Source of the DNA: Candidatus Bacteroides merdipullorum
GTDB taxonomy: Bacteria > Bacteroidota > Bacteroidia > Bacteroidales > Bacteroidaceae
Assembly: GCA_019116045.1 (NCBI GenBank)
Contig: DXCK01000094.1
Span: forward strand, 1-45,860
Direction of reading: 5' to 3'
DNA length: 45,860 nt
How positions within the stretch are numbered: the stretch's first letter is position 1; each line of letters starts with the position of its first letter. Shown piece after piece: positions 18,330 to 26,817 of the stretch. Below the pieces are notes generated by a model. The model made no database searches and was not told the origin of the DNA. It saw only the letters and a program-made list of their open reading frames with translations. The translations under genes were made by a program, and so were the position numbers.

Positions 18330-21300
18330 CTATTTTATTGCCTCTAACCTCACCGGCCCCATCAGTCCCGAAGGTTGCAGGGCATCTTGCGGCGTCCAGG
18401 TGTTGCGGGCGGCCCACGTGGTCCGTTCTTGTTCCGGCAGGCGGCTGTCGCCAATCAGGCGGTTCTGCCACGTGGTGACGACTTCCACCTCCACCCGGTT
18501 CTTGCCTGCTACGGCCAGGTCGGTCACTTCCACCTGGTAGGGGGCAGTCCATACGCCTCCGGCATACCGCCCGTTCACCTTTACTTTGGCCATCACGCCC
18601 ACGTGGTTCAGGTTGAGATACAGGCGCCCGGCGGGCTTCTGGGGCAGTTCGAACGTCGTTTCGTAGTCTATCGTGCCCGAATAGTAGCGTATGGTGTCGT
18701 TGCTGCTCGTGGTCAGGTCGAAGAGTTGGCTTGTGAGCGTTGCCGGGGCAGGAGCACGGAGCGAGTCGCGGAAGTGTATGCCCCAATCACCGTCGAGCTG
18801 TACCAGGGTGTATGGGCGGGGGAAGTTAATGTCGACCGACGCTTCTCCGCCCGTCGCTTCGGAAGGTTTCCGGAAGACGATGAAGGCACTTTCGCCCGGG
18901 CAGAAGCGCAACGGCACTTCCGTACAACTGTCTCCCTTTTCAGCGTAAGAGGGCAGGGGGCGTATGCTGCCATCCATCGGATTCCACAGTTCCGGCTGCC
19001 GGCCATTCACGCGGAACACAGGCGACACATCGACCGCTTCTCCGCTTTGGTTGGCCAGGAAATAAACCTCGGCGCCGGGCATGGTGCGGTGTCCGTACAC
19101 CACGGGAGCCCCCTGGGGCAAGGCGCAGTCGGGGGTGCAATGTATGAAATCCAGGGCTTCCTGCATGTCCATGCCGCACAGTAAGTAGCCTTTCCCTACC
19201 GGGATAGCTTTCTTCGTCTGGCCGTCCCAGTCTTTCCACAGTTCGGCAGACAGAGACTGCACGCGCTTGTCGGCATTCGGGTAGTCTTGTCCGCTGGGCG
19301 AGCGGTCTGGGGGCGTGCCCAGTACCACTGCCCCGTCGCGCAGCAGCGTGGCGAGCTTTTCCAGCAGCTCCGGCCGCATGGTCTTCAGCGGCGGCAGCAC
19401 CAGCAGGCGGTATTTCGTGCCGTGGGGCAGGGTCAGCAGTCCGTCTTCCACGCTCAGGTCGCGCTGGATGACTTCTGCGTTGATGTAGTCGAACTGGTAG
19501 CCTTCCGGCAGGGCGGGTTCGGCCAGGCCCGTCATTTTCGGGGTATCCTCGCCTATGAAGTAGGCCACGTCGGCCACGTTCAAGCCCTGTTGCAGCATGT
19601 AGTTCACGCGCTTCAGGTAGGTGGTGAAGAGGTCCATCTGCGTGAACCAGGTGTTCATGCGGTTAAATTCGCTGCCGAACCAGGCGTTGACGCCCGGCAC
19701 ACGCTCGTCGGAGGGTTGTGAGATATAGAGGTGCAGCAGCGTGTTGTTAATGCCTTCCGCGAAGAAACGGTCTCCGCGGGCTTTCATCTGTGCGGGATAA
19801 CATTCGAAGGGGCGCCCTCCGCTGGTGAACGATTCGGCAGAGATGCGTGTCTTGCCATAGATGTGGCCGCACGACGAAGCCGCCCGGTTTTCTATGTTGC
19901 CCAGGTCGCCGAAGCTCCAGAACTCGCCGCCGATTTCGTCCGACTGGCCGCCGTATTGCAGGAACTCGGCCGGGAAGCCCCAGTGTCCATAGTTCTCGAG
20001 CCACGTGTGCAGGCCATGCTCGTGGCACACGTCGCGCAAGCCGCCCACGTAGTCATAGGCCACGCGGTTGGCCACCAGACGGCGCATGTCCCACAGGAAG
20101 CGGTCGGACCGGTCCCGGCTTTCTACTACATATCCTTCGTATACCGGAAGGAAGGGCAGCGGGTCGTAGCCATAGTGCTGTTTGAACGAGTCGAGGAAGT
20201 CGTCCGTGAAGTTTTGCCCGCCTGTCTCGTAGCTGTCCTGCACGACGACCTTCCAGCATTGGCGGTCGGCTTCGGGGATGCGGCGGCAAATCTCTCCCAT
20301 GAATGCGTCGAAGTGCGCCTTCACATGCTCGCGGCTCATCTTGTCTACTTCCAGGCCTGTGGCTTCGGGGTCGGCCGGTGCGTTGGTCACTCCGGTGGGC
20401 CTCATGCCGGTGCGCATCACTATCCAGCGTCCGGCGGGGGCGTCCCAGCGCAGGGTGTCGCCTTGCAGGCAGTCGGAGATGTCGGTCACCTGTGCGGCGG
20501 GTATTGCCAGCGAGGGGTCGGACAGGGGTGGTTGCTCTCTCCATTGGTATTCATGCCAATAGGGCAGGGGTGCCTGGAACATTTTGGCAAGCGTCTTTTC
20601 CGGATAGCTTTCGAGGAGCGGTGCCGACAGCAGTTCGATGTTTTCCAGTGTCTTGCCGGCCACGGCGTCGCCGAACTCCAGGCGGAAGCGCCGTGCCGGG
20701 GTGTCGGGGACGGTGACTACGACGGGGGCATAGGGGGCGAAGCCTACAATCAGTGCGGGGTTGATGCGTGCGATGCCGAACTCGGTCACCGGCTGGTATC
20801 CGTCGCCGTTGTCGGCCAGCAGGCGCGCGTTGGCCAGGATGCCGTCGTGCGACGGCGTGACTTTGACGGTGCGCAGCGTGAAGCCTTCGGGGGCTGTAAA
20901 GTCTACGGCATAGGGGCGTTTCGACGATGCGGGGAAGCTTACCGGGCCGGACGACAGCGCGGGAAGTGCTTCGCCGGCGGGGAAGGCCAGTACTTTGACG
21001 TCTTGGAAGTCGTCTGACGGCTTCTCCAGCAGCAACTCTACGTGTCGGCCGCCAGCCACTTCCTGGCTTACGGATGTCAGGTAGCGCATGGCTTGTTCAG
21101 GTTTTATCCACGGGCCGCCCGACTGGCTCCAGCCCGGGGTGTTGAAGATGCCGATTTCGATGCCCAGGTCGGTGGCTGTCTTCAGGGCGGTGTGCAAGAT
21201 GCGCCACCACTCTTCGCTGCCAAAGGCCACCTGGGGGTAGGGTGCCTGTACCGAGCTTTCTCCGATGCAGCCGATGAACGCACGGTTAATGCCCGCACGC

Positions 21301-21503
21301 TTCATGGCCTGCAAGTCTTTTACCACTCCCTCCTCGGAGATGTATCCCGACACCCAGTACCAGTAGACCGAGGTCTGAATGTCGGCGGGAGGGTTCTTGA
21401 AGCCAGCCTCCATGTCGGTGGAGGCAGAAGGGGCGCATGACGCCGCCAGTCCGAGCAGCAGTGCGCCGCACAATATCCGTTTTACTTTCAACAGCATTTT
21501 CAT
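18330..21503 (-). CDS. GH106 family alpha-L-rhamnosidase, lipoprotein
   Basis: Large exo-alpha-L-rhamnosidase of family GH106, 1057 aa from the chosen ATG. The signal peptide ends in lipobox LAASC (Cys23), so it is lipid-anchored. Characteristic segments are TSVYWYWVSGYISEEG and AGINRAFIG near the N terminus (TIM-barrel entry), DSYETGGQNFTDDF, and a C-terminal jelly-roll that binds the rest of the glycan (LYLNLNHVGVMAKVKVNG). An open frame continues 99 bp upstream but that part is the 22-bp repeat array read as Arg/Ala-rich nonsense, so the start at 21503 is preferred. It follows rhaD in the rhamnose operon after a 183-bp gap. Its place next to catabolic genes ties release of L-rhamnose to its use. 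Confidence 0.91.
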   Translation of the reverse strand: MKMLLKVKRILCGALLLGLAASCAPSASTDMEAGFKNPPADIQTSVYWYWVSGYISEEGVVKDLQAMKRAGINRAFIGCIGESSVQAPYPQVAFGSEEWWRILHTALKTATDLGIEIGIFNTPGWSQSGGPWIKPEQAMRYLTSVSQEVAGGRHVELLLEKPSDDFQDVKVLAFPAGEALPALSSGPVSFPASSKRPYAVDFTAPEGFTLRTVKVTPSHDGILANARLLADNGDGYQPVTEFGIARINPALIVGFAPYAPVVVTVPDTPARRFRLEFGDAVAGKTLENIELLSAPLLESYPEKTLAKMFQAPLPYWHEYQWREQPPLSDPSLAIPAAQVTDISDCLQGDTLRWDAPAGRWIVMRTGMRPTGVTNAPADPEATGLEVDKMSREHVKAHFDAFMGEICRRIPEADRQCWKVVVQDSYETGGQNFTDDFLDSFKQHYGYDPLPFLPVYEGYVVESRDRSDRFLWDMRRLVANRVAYDYVGGLRDVCHEHGLHTWLENYGHWGFPAEFLQYGGQSDEIGGEFWSFGDLGNIENRAASSCGHIYGKTRISAESFTSGGRPFECYPAQMKARGDRFFAEGINNTLLHLYISQPSDERVPGVNAWFGSEFNRMNTWFTQMDLFTTYLKRVNYMLQQGLNVADVAYFIGEDTPKMTGLAEPALPEGYQFDYINAEVIQRDLSVEDGLLTLPHGTKYRLLVLPPLKTMRPELLEKLATLLRDGAVVLGTPPDRSPSGQDYPNADKRVQSLSAELWKDWDGQTKKAIPVGKGYLLCGMDMQEALDFIHCTPDCALPQGAPVVYGHRTMPGAEVYFLANQSGEAVDVSPVFRVNGRQPELWNPMDGSIRPLPSYAEKGDSCTEVPLRFCPGESAFIVFRKPSEATGGEASVDINFPRPYTLVQLDGDWGIHFRDSLRAPAPATLTSQLFDLTTSSNDTIRYYSGTIDYETTFELPQKPAGRLYLNLNHVGVMAKVKVNGRYAGGVWTAPYQVEVTDLAVAGKNRVEVEVVTTWQNRLIGDSRLPEQERTTWAARNTWTPQDALQPSGLMGPVRLEAIK

Positions 21504-21565
21504 GATTCGTACATTTATCGTTAACAATCTGTTCCCCGGCAATCTTCGGCACGGCCGTGCCCGCT

Positions 21566-21675
21566 GGCTGTTGCGGACACGGGCGCTGGCTGTTGCGGAC
21601 ACGGGCGCTGGCCCTTCCGGACACGGGCCGAGGCTATTGCGGGCACGGGGCGGGCGCCTGTGGGCAGGGGCCGGC
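21566..21675 (-). repeat. GC-rich tandem array with 22-bp period (array B)
   Basis: Units at 21566-21587 and 21588-21609 are identical; 21610-21631 and 21632-21653 are diverged copies; 21654-21675 is a decayed fifth. On the + strand a unit begins GGCTGTT and continues GCGGACACGGGCGCT. An inverted partial copy GTGCCCGC (21557-21564) matches GCGGGCAC (21639-21646). It occupies most of the rhaD-GH106 gap and ends 62 bp before the GH106 ATG. There are no spacers, so this is not a CRISPR. Confidence 0.88.
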
Positions 21676-21686
21676 GGCTGCCGTTT

Positions 21687-22496
21687 TCACTTGGGCAGGT
21701 TGAAGGCCGCCGACATCTCGCGCATCTGCTCGGCGCTCATGCCCTCTGGTTCGAAGCCCATGTTCTTGGCCGCCATGTAGATGAGGGCCGACTTGTTGAG
21801 CACGTCCACCTGGTCGAAGGCCGCCATCACGTCCGTGTCTACGGCAAAGACACCGTGTTTTTCCCACAGCACCACGTCGTAGTCGTCAAGCTGGCGTATC
21901 GTCTCTTCTGCCAGTTCCACCGAACCGGGCAGGCGGTAGGGGACCACACCCAGTCCGCGCGGGCAGAAAGCCTTCGTCTCGGGAATCATGCTCCACAACA
22001 GCTCGGACGCCACGTCTTTCTCCAGGAAGCGGCGGCAATGGCTCATGGCCACCAGTTCGATGGGGTGCGTGTGCAGCGAAGCCTTGTAGGGCGAACCTTT
22101 GCCGATGAGGTAGTTGTGCACGCTCAGGTGCGAAGGCAGCTCCGAAGTGGGCGCCACCGGGCTGTCGGCTATGATGACGTAGCTTGCGCAGTCGTCGAGG
22201 ATGCGGATGACCGAACCGTTCTCCATCGGGCGCCGGGCCAGGTCGCGCATCCGTCGGTTGGTGCCCTTGCAGTAGAAATAACAGCCCTTCAGGCGGGGCA
22301 GGGTGACGCCGATGGGCCTCACCTCGCTGATGGGCGGCATCTGCCGGATGGCGTCGTCCACATGTTCGGTAATGTTCACGGTGATATTTCCGCCGTTCCG
22401 TTCAGCCCAGCCTTTCTGCCAAAGATAGCCGGCCACTTCGGCCACCTTTTCCACTTCGGCTGCCAGAGCCGGGCGTTCAGTAAGAATAGATTCCAT
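21687..22496 (-). CDS. rhaD: L-rhamnulose-1-phosphate aldolase
   Basis: Class II, zinc-dependent aldolase that splits L-rhamnulose 1-phosphate into dihydroxyacetone phosphate and L-lactaldehyde in the cytoplasm. The 269-aa protein matches the family length. The expected zinc ligands are in place: His142 and His144 in LHTHP, His214 in WEKHGVF, and catalytic Glu119 in TSELPSHL, each within two residues of the E. coli numbering. The phosphate-binding GNI motif (NGGNITVNI) is at about residues 34-42. It is the fourth gene of the - strand rhamnose operon, 50 bp after rhaT. Confidence 0.96.
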   Translation of the reverse strand: MESILTERPALAAEVEKVAEVAGYLWQKGWAERNGGNITVNITEHVDDAIRQMPPISEVRPIGVTLPRLKGCYFYCKGTNRRMRDLARRPMENGSVIRILDDCASYVIIADSPVAPTSELPSHLSVHNYLIGKGSPYKASLHTHPIELVAMSHCRRFLEKDVASELLWSMIPETKAFCPRGLGVVPYRLPGSVELAEETIRQLDDYDVVLWEKHGVFAVDTDVMAAFDQVDVLNKSALIYMAAKNMGFEPEGMSAEQMREMSAAFNLPK

Positions 22497-22546
22497 ACGT
22501 TTCTTGTTTTATATAAAGGTGATACATATTGTCAATGCACCCGGCA

Positions 22547-23578
22547 TCAGGCCTGCGCCATGGCTACCACGATGATAGAGGCAACCAGCACCAGCAACCC
22601 GCTCACCAGGACTATGGCCGCTTTGCGTCCGCACCCGCGCCACTCTTTGAGCACGATGCCCCACACGTTGCTGAACGTCACGTTGAGCGACATCAGGATG
22701 CTCCACGAGAAAGCCAGCAGCACAGGGGCACCGCCCAAGAAGCTCTTGCCCATCTCCAGACCGAAGAATTGCGAATACCACAGCACGCCGGCCAGCGCGC
22801 AAAACAACACGTTGTTGGCCAGCACACCGCCTCGTTGCGAGAGGTATTCTTTGCCGGTGCCGTTCTTCACGTTCTGGCTGATGCAATAAGCGGCGTTGGT
22901 GAAGAAACCGCCCAACGTCACCAGGCAAATGGCCGGCAGCCCGGCATACAACGGTTCTACCCCGGCCTGCAAAGCCGCCTCTTTGATGGGGGTGCCAGCG
23001 TCGAGCCCCAAAGCGAAGCAAGCACTCATGACGCCGGCCAGCAACGCCACGAGCAAGCCCTTGCCCAAAGCGAAATCCTTCACCGCCGCACGCTTCTCTT
23101 CCTCGCTCATGTTGCGCGAGCGCAAGCTGCCTGCATAACCGATGATGGCGATGCCCGCCAACGTGACGCACACGCCGCCCAACAGCATCAAACCCTCGCC
23201 ATGCAGCAGGTCGGTCCCCGCAAAAAGCGCGGGAAACAGCGTGCCGAACGCGGCGCAAGTGCCCAGAGAAACGCTCTGCCCCAAAGCCACCCCAAGGTAA
23301 CGCATGGAAAGGCCGAACGTCAGTCCTCCCACACCCCACAATACACCGTAGACAATGGCTGGCCACGCGCCCCCTGCCGACCACAAGGCACACAAACTGC
23401 CTCCGGCGGGAACAGCCAGCAACGCACCAAGAAACGGGAACACCAGCCAGGCAAAAATGCCTTGCACCAGCCAGAAACTCTCCCATGACCAGCCTTTCAC
23501 CCGGTTGATAGGCACGTACGAACTGCTTTGTCCGAAACTGCCTATCGCAATAATCAAAAGTCCTGCAAGTATCTCCAT
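22547..23578 (-). CDS. rhaT: L-rhamnose/proton symporter
   Basis: Inner-membrane transporter that brings L-rhamnose into the cytoplasm with H+. The 343-aa protein has about ten hydrophobic segments, starting MEILAGLLIIAIGSFGQSSSYVP, with the RhaT motifs VKGWSWESFWLVQG and GGLTFGLSMRYLGVALGQS that are typical of the drug/metabolite-transporter-like RhaT family. It lies between rhaA and rhaD, the usual position in the Bacteroides rha operon (rhaP in B. thetaiotaomicron naming). Since the rhamnosidases are exported, import of the free sugar fits the pathway. Confidence 0.95.
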   Translation of the reverse strand: MEILAGLLIIAIGSFGQSSSYVPINRVKGWSWESFWLVQGIFAWLVFPFLGALLAVPAGGSLCALWSAGGAWPAIVYGVLWGVGGLTFGLSMRYLGVALGQSVSLGTCAAFGTLFPALFAGTDLLHGEGLMLLGGVCVTLAGIAIIGYAGSLRSRNMSEEEKRAAVKDFALGKGLLVALLAGVMSACFALGLDAGTPIKEAALQAGVEPLYAGLPAICLVTLGGFFTNAAYCISQNVKNGTGKEYLSQRGGVLANNVLFCALAGVLWYSQFFGLEMGKSFLGGAPVLLAFSWSILMSLNVTFSNVWGIVLKEWRGCGRKAAIVLVSGLLVLVASIIVVAMAQA

Positions 23579-23603
23579 AGGTTACATTCTCCTTTGCCGG
23601 CAA

Positions 23604-23637
23604 CCCGTGCAGCCCTTTTCCGGAAGGACCGCACGGG
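23604..23637 (-). other. hairpin in the rhaA-rhaT gap
   Basis: CCCGTGC (23604-23610) pairs with GCACGGG (23631-23637), and the interior CCTTTTCCGGAAGG can extend the structure. No T-run follows on either side. It may protect or process the polycistronic mRNA, or lower rhaT relative to rhaA. Confidence 0.4.
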
Positions 23638-23649
23638 ATAGCCGTTGAA

Positions 23650-24900
23650 TCAGCGTTTCGAAGTAACTTCGGCCTCGTATTTCTCTATCTCGCTTATGAA
23701 CTCATCGCCCACAGGAACATCATTCTTCAGGCAGAACATGTCCCACACAGCGTTCCACGGGAGCGACTTGGCTTCTTCAAGCAATGCCAGGCGTTGGAAG
23801 CCCTTGCCTTCTGCTTCGTAGCGTCGCAACGTGTCGAGCGGTTCGAGCAGAGCTTGCAACAGGCATTTCAGCGTGGCGCGGCTGCCGATGACATAAGCTC
23901 CGATGCGGTTGATGGAGGCGTCGAAGTAGTCAAGGCCGATATGGACGCGCCCCAGTGCGCCGCAACGGACAATTTCATGGCAAAGGTCAAGTGTCTCGTC
24001 GTTCATGATGGTCACGTGGTCGCTGTCCCAGCGCACCGGACGGCTGACGTGCAGCATGACCTCTGGCACAAACAGCAAGAGGGACGACAGCTTGTCGGCC
24101 ACGCTTTCCGTGGGATGGAAGTGTCCCGTGTCGAGCGTGATGAGCTTTTGTCGTAGCACTCCGTATCCTATATAGAAGTCGTTCGATCCGACGGTATAGC
24201 TCTCTAGCCCGATGCCGAAGACCTTGGACTCCACACAGTCTTTCATGTGGGTGTATTCCTGGGCGAAGATTCGGTCGAGCGAATCCTTAAGCAGCTCGCG
24301 GTACTTCATCCGGTTCACTGTGATGTCTTTGCTGCCGTCGTGCACCCAAAGGTTCATGATGCAAGGGTCCTTTTGGCGTTTGCCCATTTCCTCGGCAATG
24401 GCACGGCAGCGTTTGGTATGTTCTACCCAAAAGTCGCGGATGCTTTTGTCTGGATTGGCCAGCGAGAGGTCTCCGCTCTTGGGATGGGAGAAGGAGGTGG
24501 AGTTGAAGTCGAGTCTCATGCCGTTTTCGGCGGCCCATTGCATCCAACTTTCGAAGTGGCGGGGTTCCACTTGGTCGCGGTCTACGAACTGGCCGCCGAA
24601 GTCTCCGTATATTTCATGGAGGCTCAAGCGGTGCTTGCCCGGGATGTAGGAGGCGGCTTTCAGGATGTCTTGGCGCAGTTCGTCTATGTTGCGGGCCTTG
24701 CCTGGATAGTTGCCTGTGGTTTGGATTCCGCCGGTGAGTGCGCCGCGCGATTCGAAGCCAGTTACGTCGTCGGCCTGCCAGCAATGCAGGGAGAGGGAGA
24801 TGCGTTGCAAAGTGTCCATGACTTTGTCAGTATCGATGCCAAGGTCTGCGTAGCGAGCTTTGGCCAGCTTGTAAGCGTTGTTGATTAGTTCTTCTTTCAT
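23650..24900 (-). CDS. rhaA: L-rhamnose isomerase
   Basis: Cytoplasmic metal-dependent isomerase converting L-rhamnose to L-rhamnulose. The 416-aa protein is close to the usual length and carries a TIM-barrel active site: Glu224 in DCVESK, Asp257 and His260 in LDTGHFHPTE, His284 in MLHVSRP, Asp292/Asp294 in WDSDH and Asp324 in GLDYFD, all at a constant offset of ten from the E. coli enzyme as I recall its numbering. It starts 42 bp after rhaB and is 71 bp before rhaT, consistent with one operon. Confidence 0.96.
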   Translation of the reverse strand: MKEELINNAYKLAKARYADLGIDTDKVMDTLQRISLSLHCWQADDVTGFESRGALTGGIQTTGNYPGKARNIDELRQDILKAASYIPGKHRLSLHEIYGDFGGQFVDRDQVEPRHFESWMQWAAENGMRLDFNSTSFSHPKSGDLSLANPDKSIRDFWVEHTKRCRAIAEEMGKRQKDPCIMNLWVHDGSKDITVNRMKYRELLKDSLDRIFAQEYTHMKDCVESKVFGIGLESYTVGSNDFYIGYGVLRQKLITLDTGHFHPTESVADKLSSLLLFVPEVMLHVSRPVRWDSDHVTIMNDETLDLCHEIVRCGALGRVHIGLDYFDASINRIGAYVIGSRATLKCLLQALLEPLDTLRRYEAEGKGFQRLALLEEAKSLPWNAVWDMFCLKNDVPVGDEFISEIEKYEAEVTSKR

Positions 24901-24942
24901 GATTATATAGATTAATGAAACAGATAGATTATGCTGTATGGG

Positions 24943-26403
24943 TTATTCCAAGTGTGTGAAGCGGCGGTAGGCGGTTTCCCATGCGGGGGTGTCTTGTGGT
25001 TCGAACACTGGCAGGTTGAGCGAGTGGCTCAGGATGCTGCGCATGGCTGTCACGTTGGGCGCTTTGCCGGCTGCTATGGCTTGTATCATGATGTTGCCGA
25101 TGGCTGTGGCTTCGGCTGGGCCGGCGATTACTGTGATGCCGCAGGCGTTGGCTGTCCATTGGTTGAGCAGGTGGTTGTTGCTTCCGCCGCCGATGATGTG
25201 CAGTGCGGAGAGGGGGCGGGGGGAGAAGCTGCGCAGGCTGTCGAGCACTTGGCGATAGCGCAGTGCGAGGCTTTCGAAGATGCAGCGCACTACCTGGCCG
25301 CGTGTCTCGGGCAGCGGCTGGGCGAGGTGTGAGGCACAGTAATCGCGTATGGCCTGCTCCATGTCGGCCGGGTTGGCGAAGGTGGGGTCGTCTGGGTTTA
25401 TGAGGCTGCGGAAGGGTTCGGCTGCCTTGGCTTCGGCGATGAGGTCGGCATAAGGGGTGTCGCCCCAACCTTGGCGGCAACGTTCCAGGAGCCACATGCC
25501 GCAGATGTTCTTTAACAGGCGGATGGTTCCTTCTACGCCGCCTTCGTTGGTGAGGTTCAGTGCTTCGGCCGCTGGAGTGAGCACTGGGGCTTCTGTTTCG
25601 ATGCCCATGAGCGACCAGGTGCCGCTGCTCAGGTAGGCGGAGTTTTTTCCGGTGTCGGGCACGGCGGCTACGGCCGATGCGGTGTCATGACCGGCCACGG
25701 CTATCACGGGGACAGGGCCTAAGCCTGTCTGCCGTTGTACTGCCGGTGTGAGTGTACCGACCGTTTCGCCGGGGTAGACGAAGCGTGCGAACTGCTTTTC
25801 CGACAGTCCCAGTTCGTGCAGCAGCGACGGTTCCAGGCGGCGCGTGGTGGCGTTCACCAGTTGTGCTGTGGAGGCGATGGTGTATTCTGTCACCATCTTG
25901 CCCGTGAGCAGGTAGCTCAGGGCGTCGGGCAGGAACAGCAGTTTGTCGGCGGCGGCCAGGGCGCTGTCGGCGTTATGTCTCATCGTGTCGAGTTGGAACA
26001 AGGTGTTGAAGTCCATCACCTGGATGCCCGTCAGCCCGTACACCGTGCTGCGCGGCATGCGCGCGAAGAAGCGTTCGGGGGCTCCTGCGGTATGGGGGTC
26101 GCGGTAAGCGCGGGGTAGGCGCAGAAAGGCTCCGTCGGTGCCCACGCACACGAAGTCCACTCCCCACGTGTCCACACCGATGGAGGTGATGGTGCAATCG
26201 CTGCGGCGCGCGGCCGACTTCAGGCCTTCGAGCACGTTGCGGTAGAGTTCGTAAATGTCCCAGTAGAAGTGTCCTCCTGCTTCAATCAGGTGGTTAGGGA
26301 ATCGGTTCAGCACCTCCAGTTCCAAGTTGTCTTCTCCGAAACTTCCCAAGATGGTACGGCCGCTCGTTGCACCGAAGTCGACCGCGAAAAAGCATTGTTT
26401 CAT
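24943..26403 (-). CDS. rhaB: L-rhamnulokinase
   Basis: FGGY-family kinase phosphorylating L-rhamnulose to L-rhamnulose 1-phosphate. The 486-aa protein opens with the ATP phosphate-binding loop AVDFGATSGR, has the sugar-binding segment GVDTWGVDFV, GHDTASAVAAVP at the start of the second domain, and HIIGGGSNNHLLNQW near the adenosine site. It is the first gene of the rha operon, as in other Bacteroides. Its long upstream region holds a repeat array and a -7 box on the same strand. Confidence 0.95.
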   Translation of the reverse strand: MKQCFFAVDFGATSGRTILGSFGEDNLELEVLNRFPNHLIEAGGHFYWDIYELYRNVLEGLKSAARRSDCTITSIGVDTWGVDFVCVGTDGAFLRLPRAYRDPHTAGAPERFFARMPRSTVYGLTGIQVMDFNTLFQLDTMRHNADSALAAADKLLFLPDALSYLLTGKMVTEYTIASTAQLVNATTRRLEPSLLHELGLSEKQFARFVYPGETVGTLTPAVQRQTGLGPVPVIAVAGHDTASAVAAVPDTGKNSAYLSSGTWSLMGIETEAPVLTPAAEALNLTNEGGVEGTIRLLKNICGMWLLERCRQGWGDTPYADLIAEAKAAEPFRSLINPDDPTFANPADMEQAIRDYCASHLAQPLPETRGQVVRCIFESLALRYRQVLDSLRSFSPRPLSALHIIGGGSNNHLLNQWTANACGITVIAGPAEATAIGNIMIQAIAAGKAPNVTAMRSILSHSLNLPVFEPQDTPAWETAYRRFTHLE

Positions 26404-26470
26404 GGCAGTCCTTTCATTATCGTTACATCTTCATTTATCGCGCGAAACGCCCGACAGGTTTGTGTCCGCC

Positions 26471-26536
26471 GGCTGTCCCGGACTCGGGCGCCGGCTGTTC
26501 CGGACACGGGCGCTGGCTGTCACGCACACGGGCCGA
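26471..26536 (-). repeat. GC-rich tandem array with 22-bp period (array C), upstream of rhaB
   Basis: Three adjacent units (26471-26492, 26493-26514, 26515-26536). The middle unit differs from the array B unit at one base of 22 (C for G at position 8). The third ends GGGCCGA exactly as the third unit of array B does, so the arrays share a common origin. GTGTCCG (26462-26468) is an inverted partial copy matching CGGACAC (26501-26507). It ends 67 bp before the rhaB ATG, probably within the transcribed leader. Confidence 0.87.
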
Positions 26537-26591
26537 ACCGCTTGCGGGCTTGTCCGGCGGGCGATGTCCGCCCCGCGTCTGTGTCCTTGCT

Positions 26592-26599
26592 GCAAAAAT
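26592..26599 (-). promoter_or_regulatory. candidate -7 box of the rha operon
   Basis: On the - strand TATTTTTG matches TAnnTTTG. No -33 TTTG is present at 19 bp, which would fit a promoter depending on an activator such as the AraC-type protein. Use of this box would give an rhaB leader of roughly 180 nt that includes array C. Confidence 0.45.
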
Positions 26600-26809
26600 A
26601 AGCGAAAACAAGCCTTTTGCCCCTACGCTTTTTGATGGATTTCATCCGCTTTTTGACAGTCTGCGCTTATTTCACGCCCCGACTGCCGGAAGAAACCGGG
26701 CGCGGGCATGGCGGCTCTTTGCGGAAAGGAACGTGTCTCCGCTGGCAGTCAGGCGGAGAGTTTCCGATAAGAAAGGGGCGTCACCTGCCTGATTACGCTT
26801 GAATTTTGT

Positions 26810-26817
26810 TACTTTTG
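26810..26817 (+). promoter_or_regulatory. -7 box of the phosphatase gene
   Basis: TACTTTTG matches TAnnTTTG; it lies 70 bp upstream of the chosen ATG. The -33 position is poor (GCCT). Confidence 0.45.

Noticed and set aside
19731..21017. 428-codon + strand frame inside GH106
   Set aside because: The - strand frame is a complete GH106; the + frame is a mirror of its codon bias.
21504..21602. N-terminal extension of the GH106 protein (33 extra residues)
   Set aside because: It runs back toward the repeat array, is Arg/Ala-rich, and would bury a perfect lipoprotein signal that starts at the ATG at 21503.
21566..21675. CRISPR array
   Set aside because: The units are directly adjacent with no unique spacers, are GC-rich and diverged, and no cas genes are present in the window.
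22509..23603. 364-codon - strand frame over rhaT in another frame
   Set aside because: It is Arg/Gly/His-rich and overlaps RhaT, whose own frame has clear membrane helices and family motifs.
26269..26802. Several overlapping + strand open frames across array C
   Set aside because: They are Arg/Cys/Gly-rich translations of a GC-rich repeat, lack family features, and overlap the rhaB start and the phosphatase promoter region.
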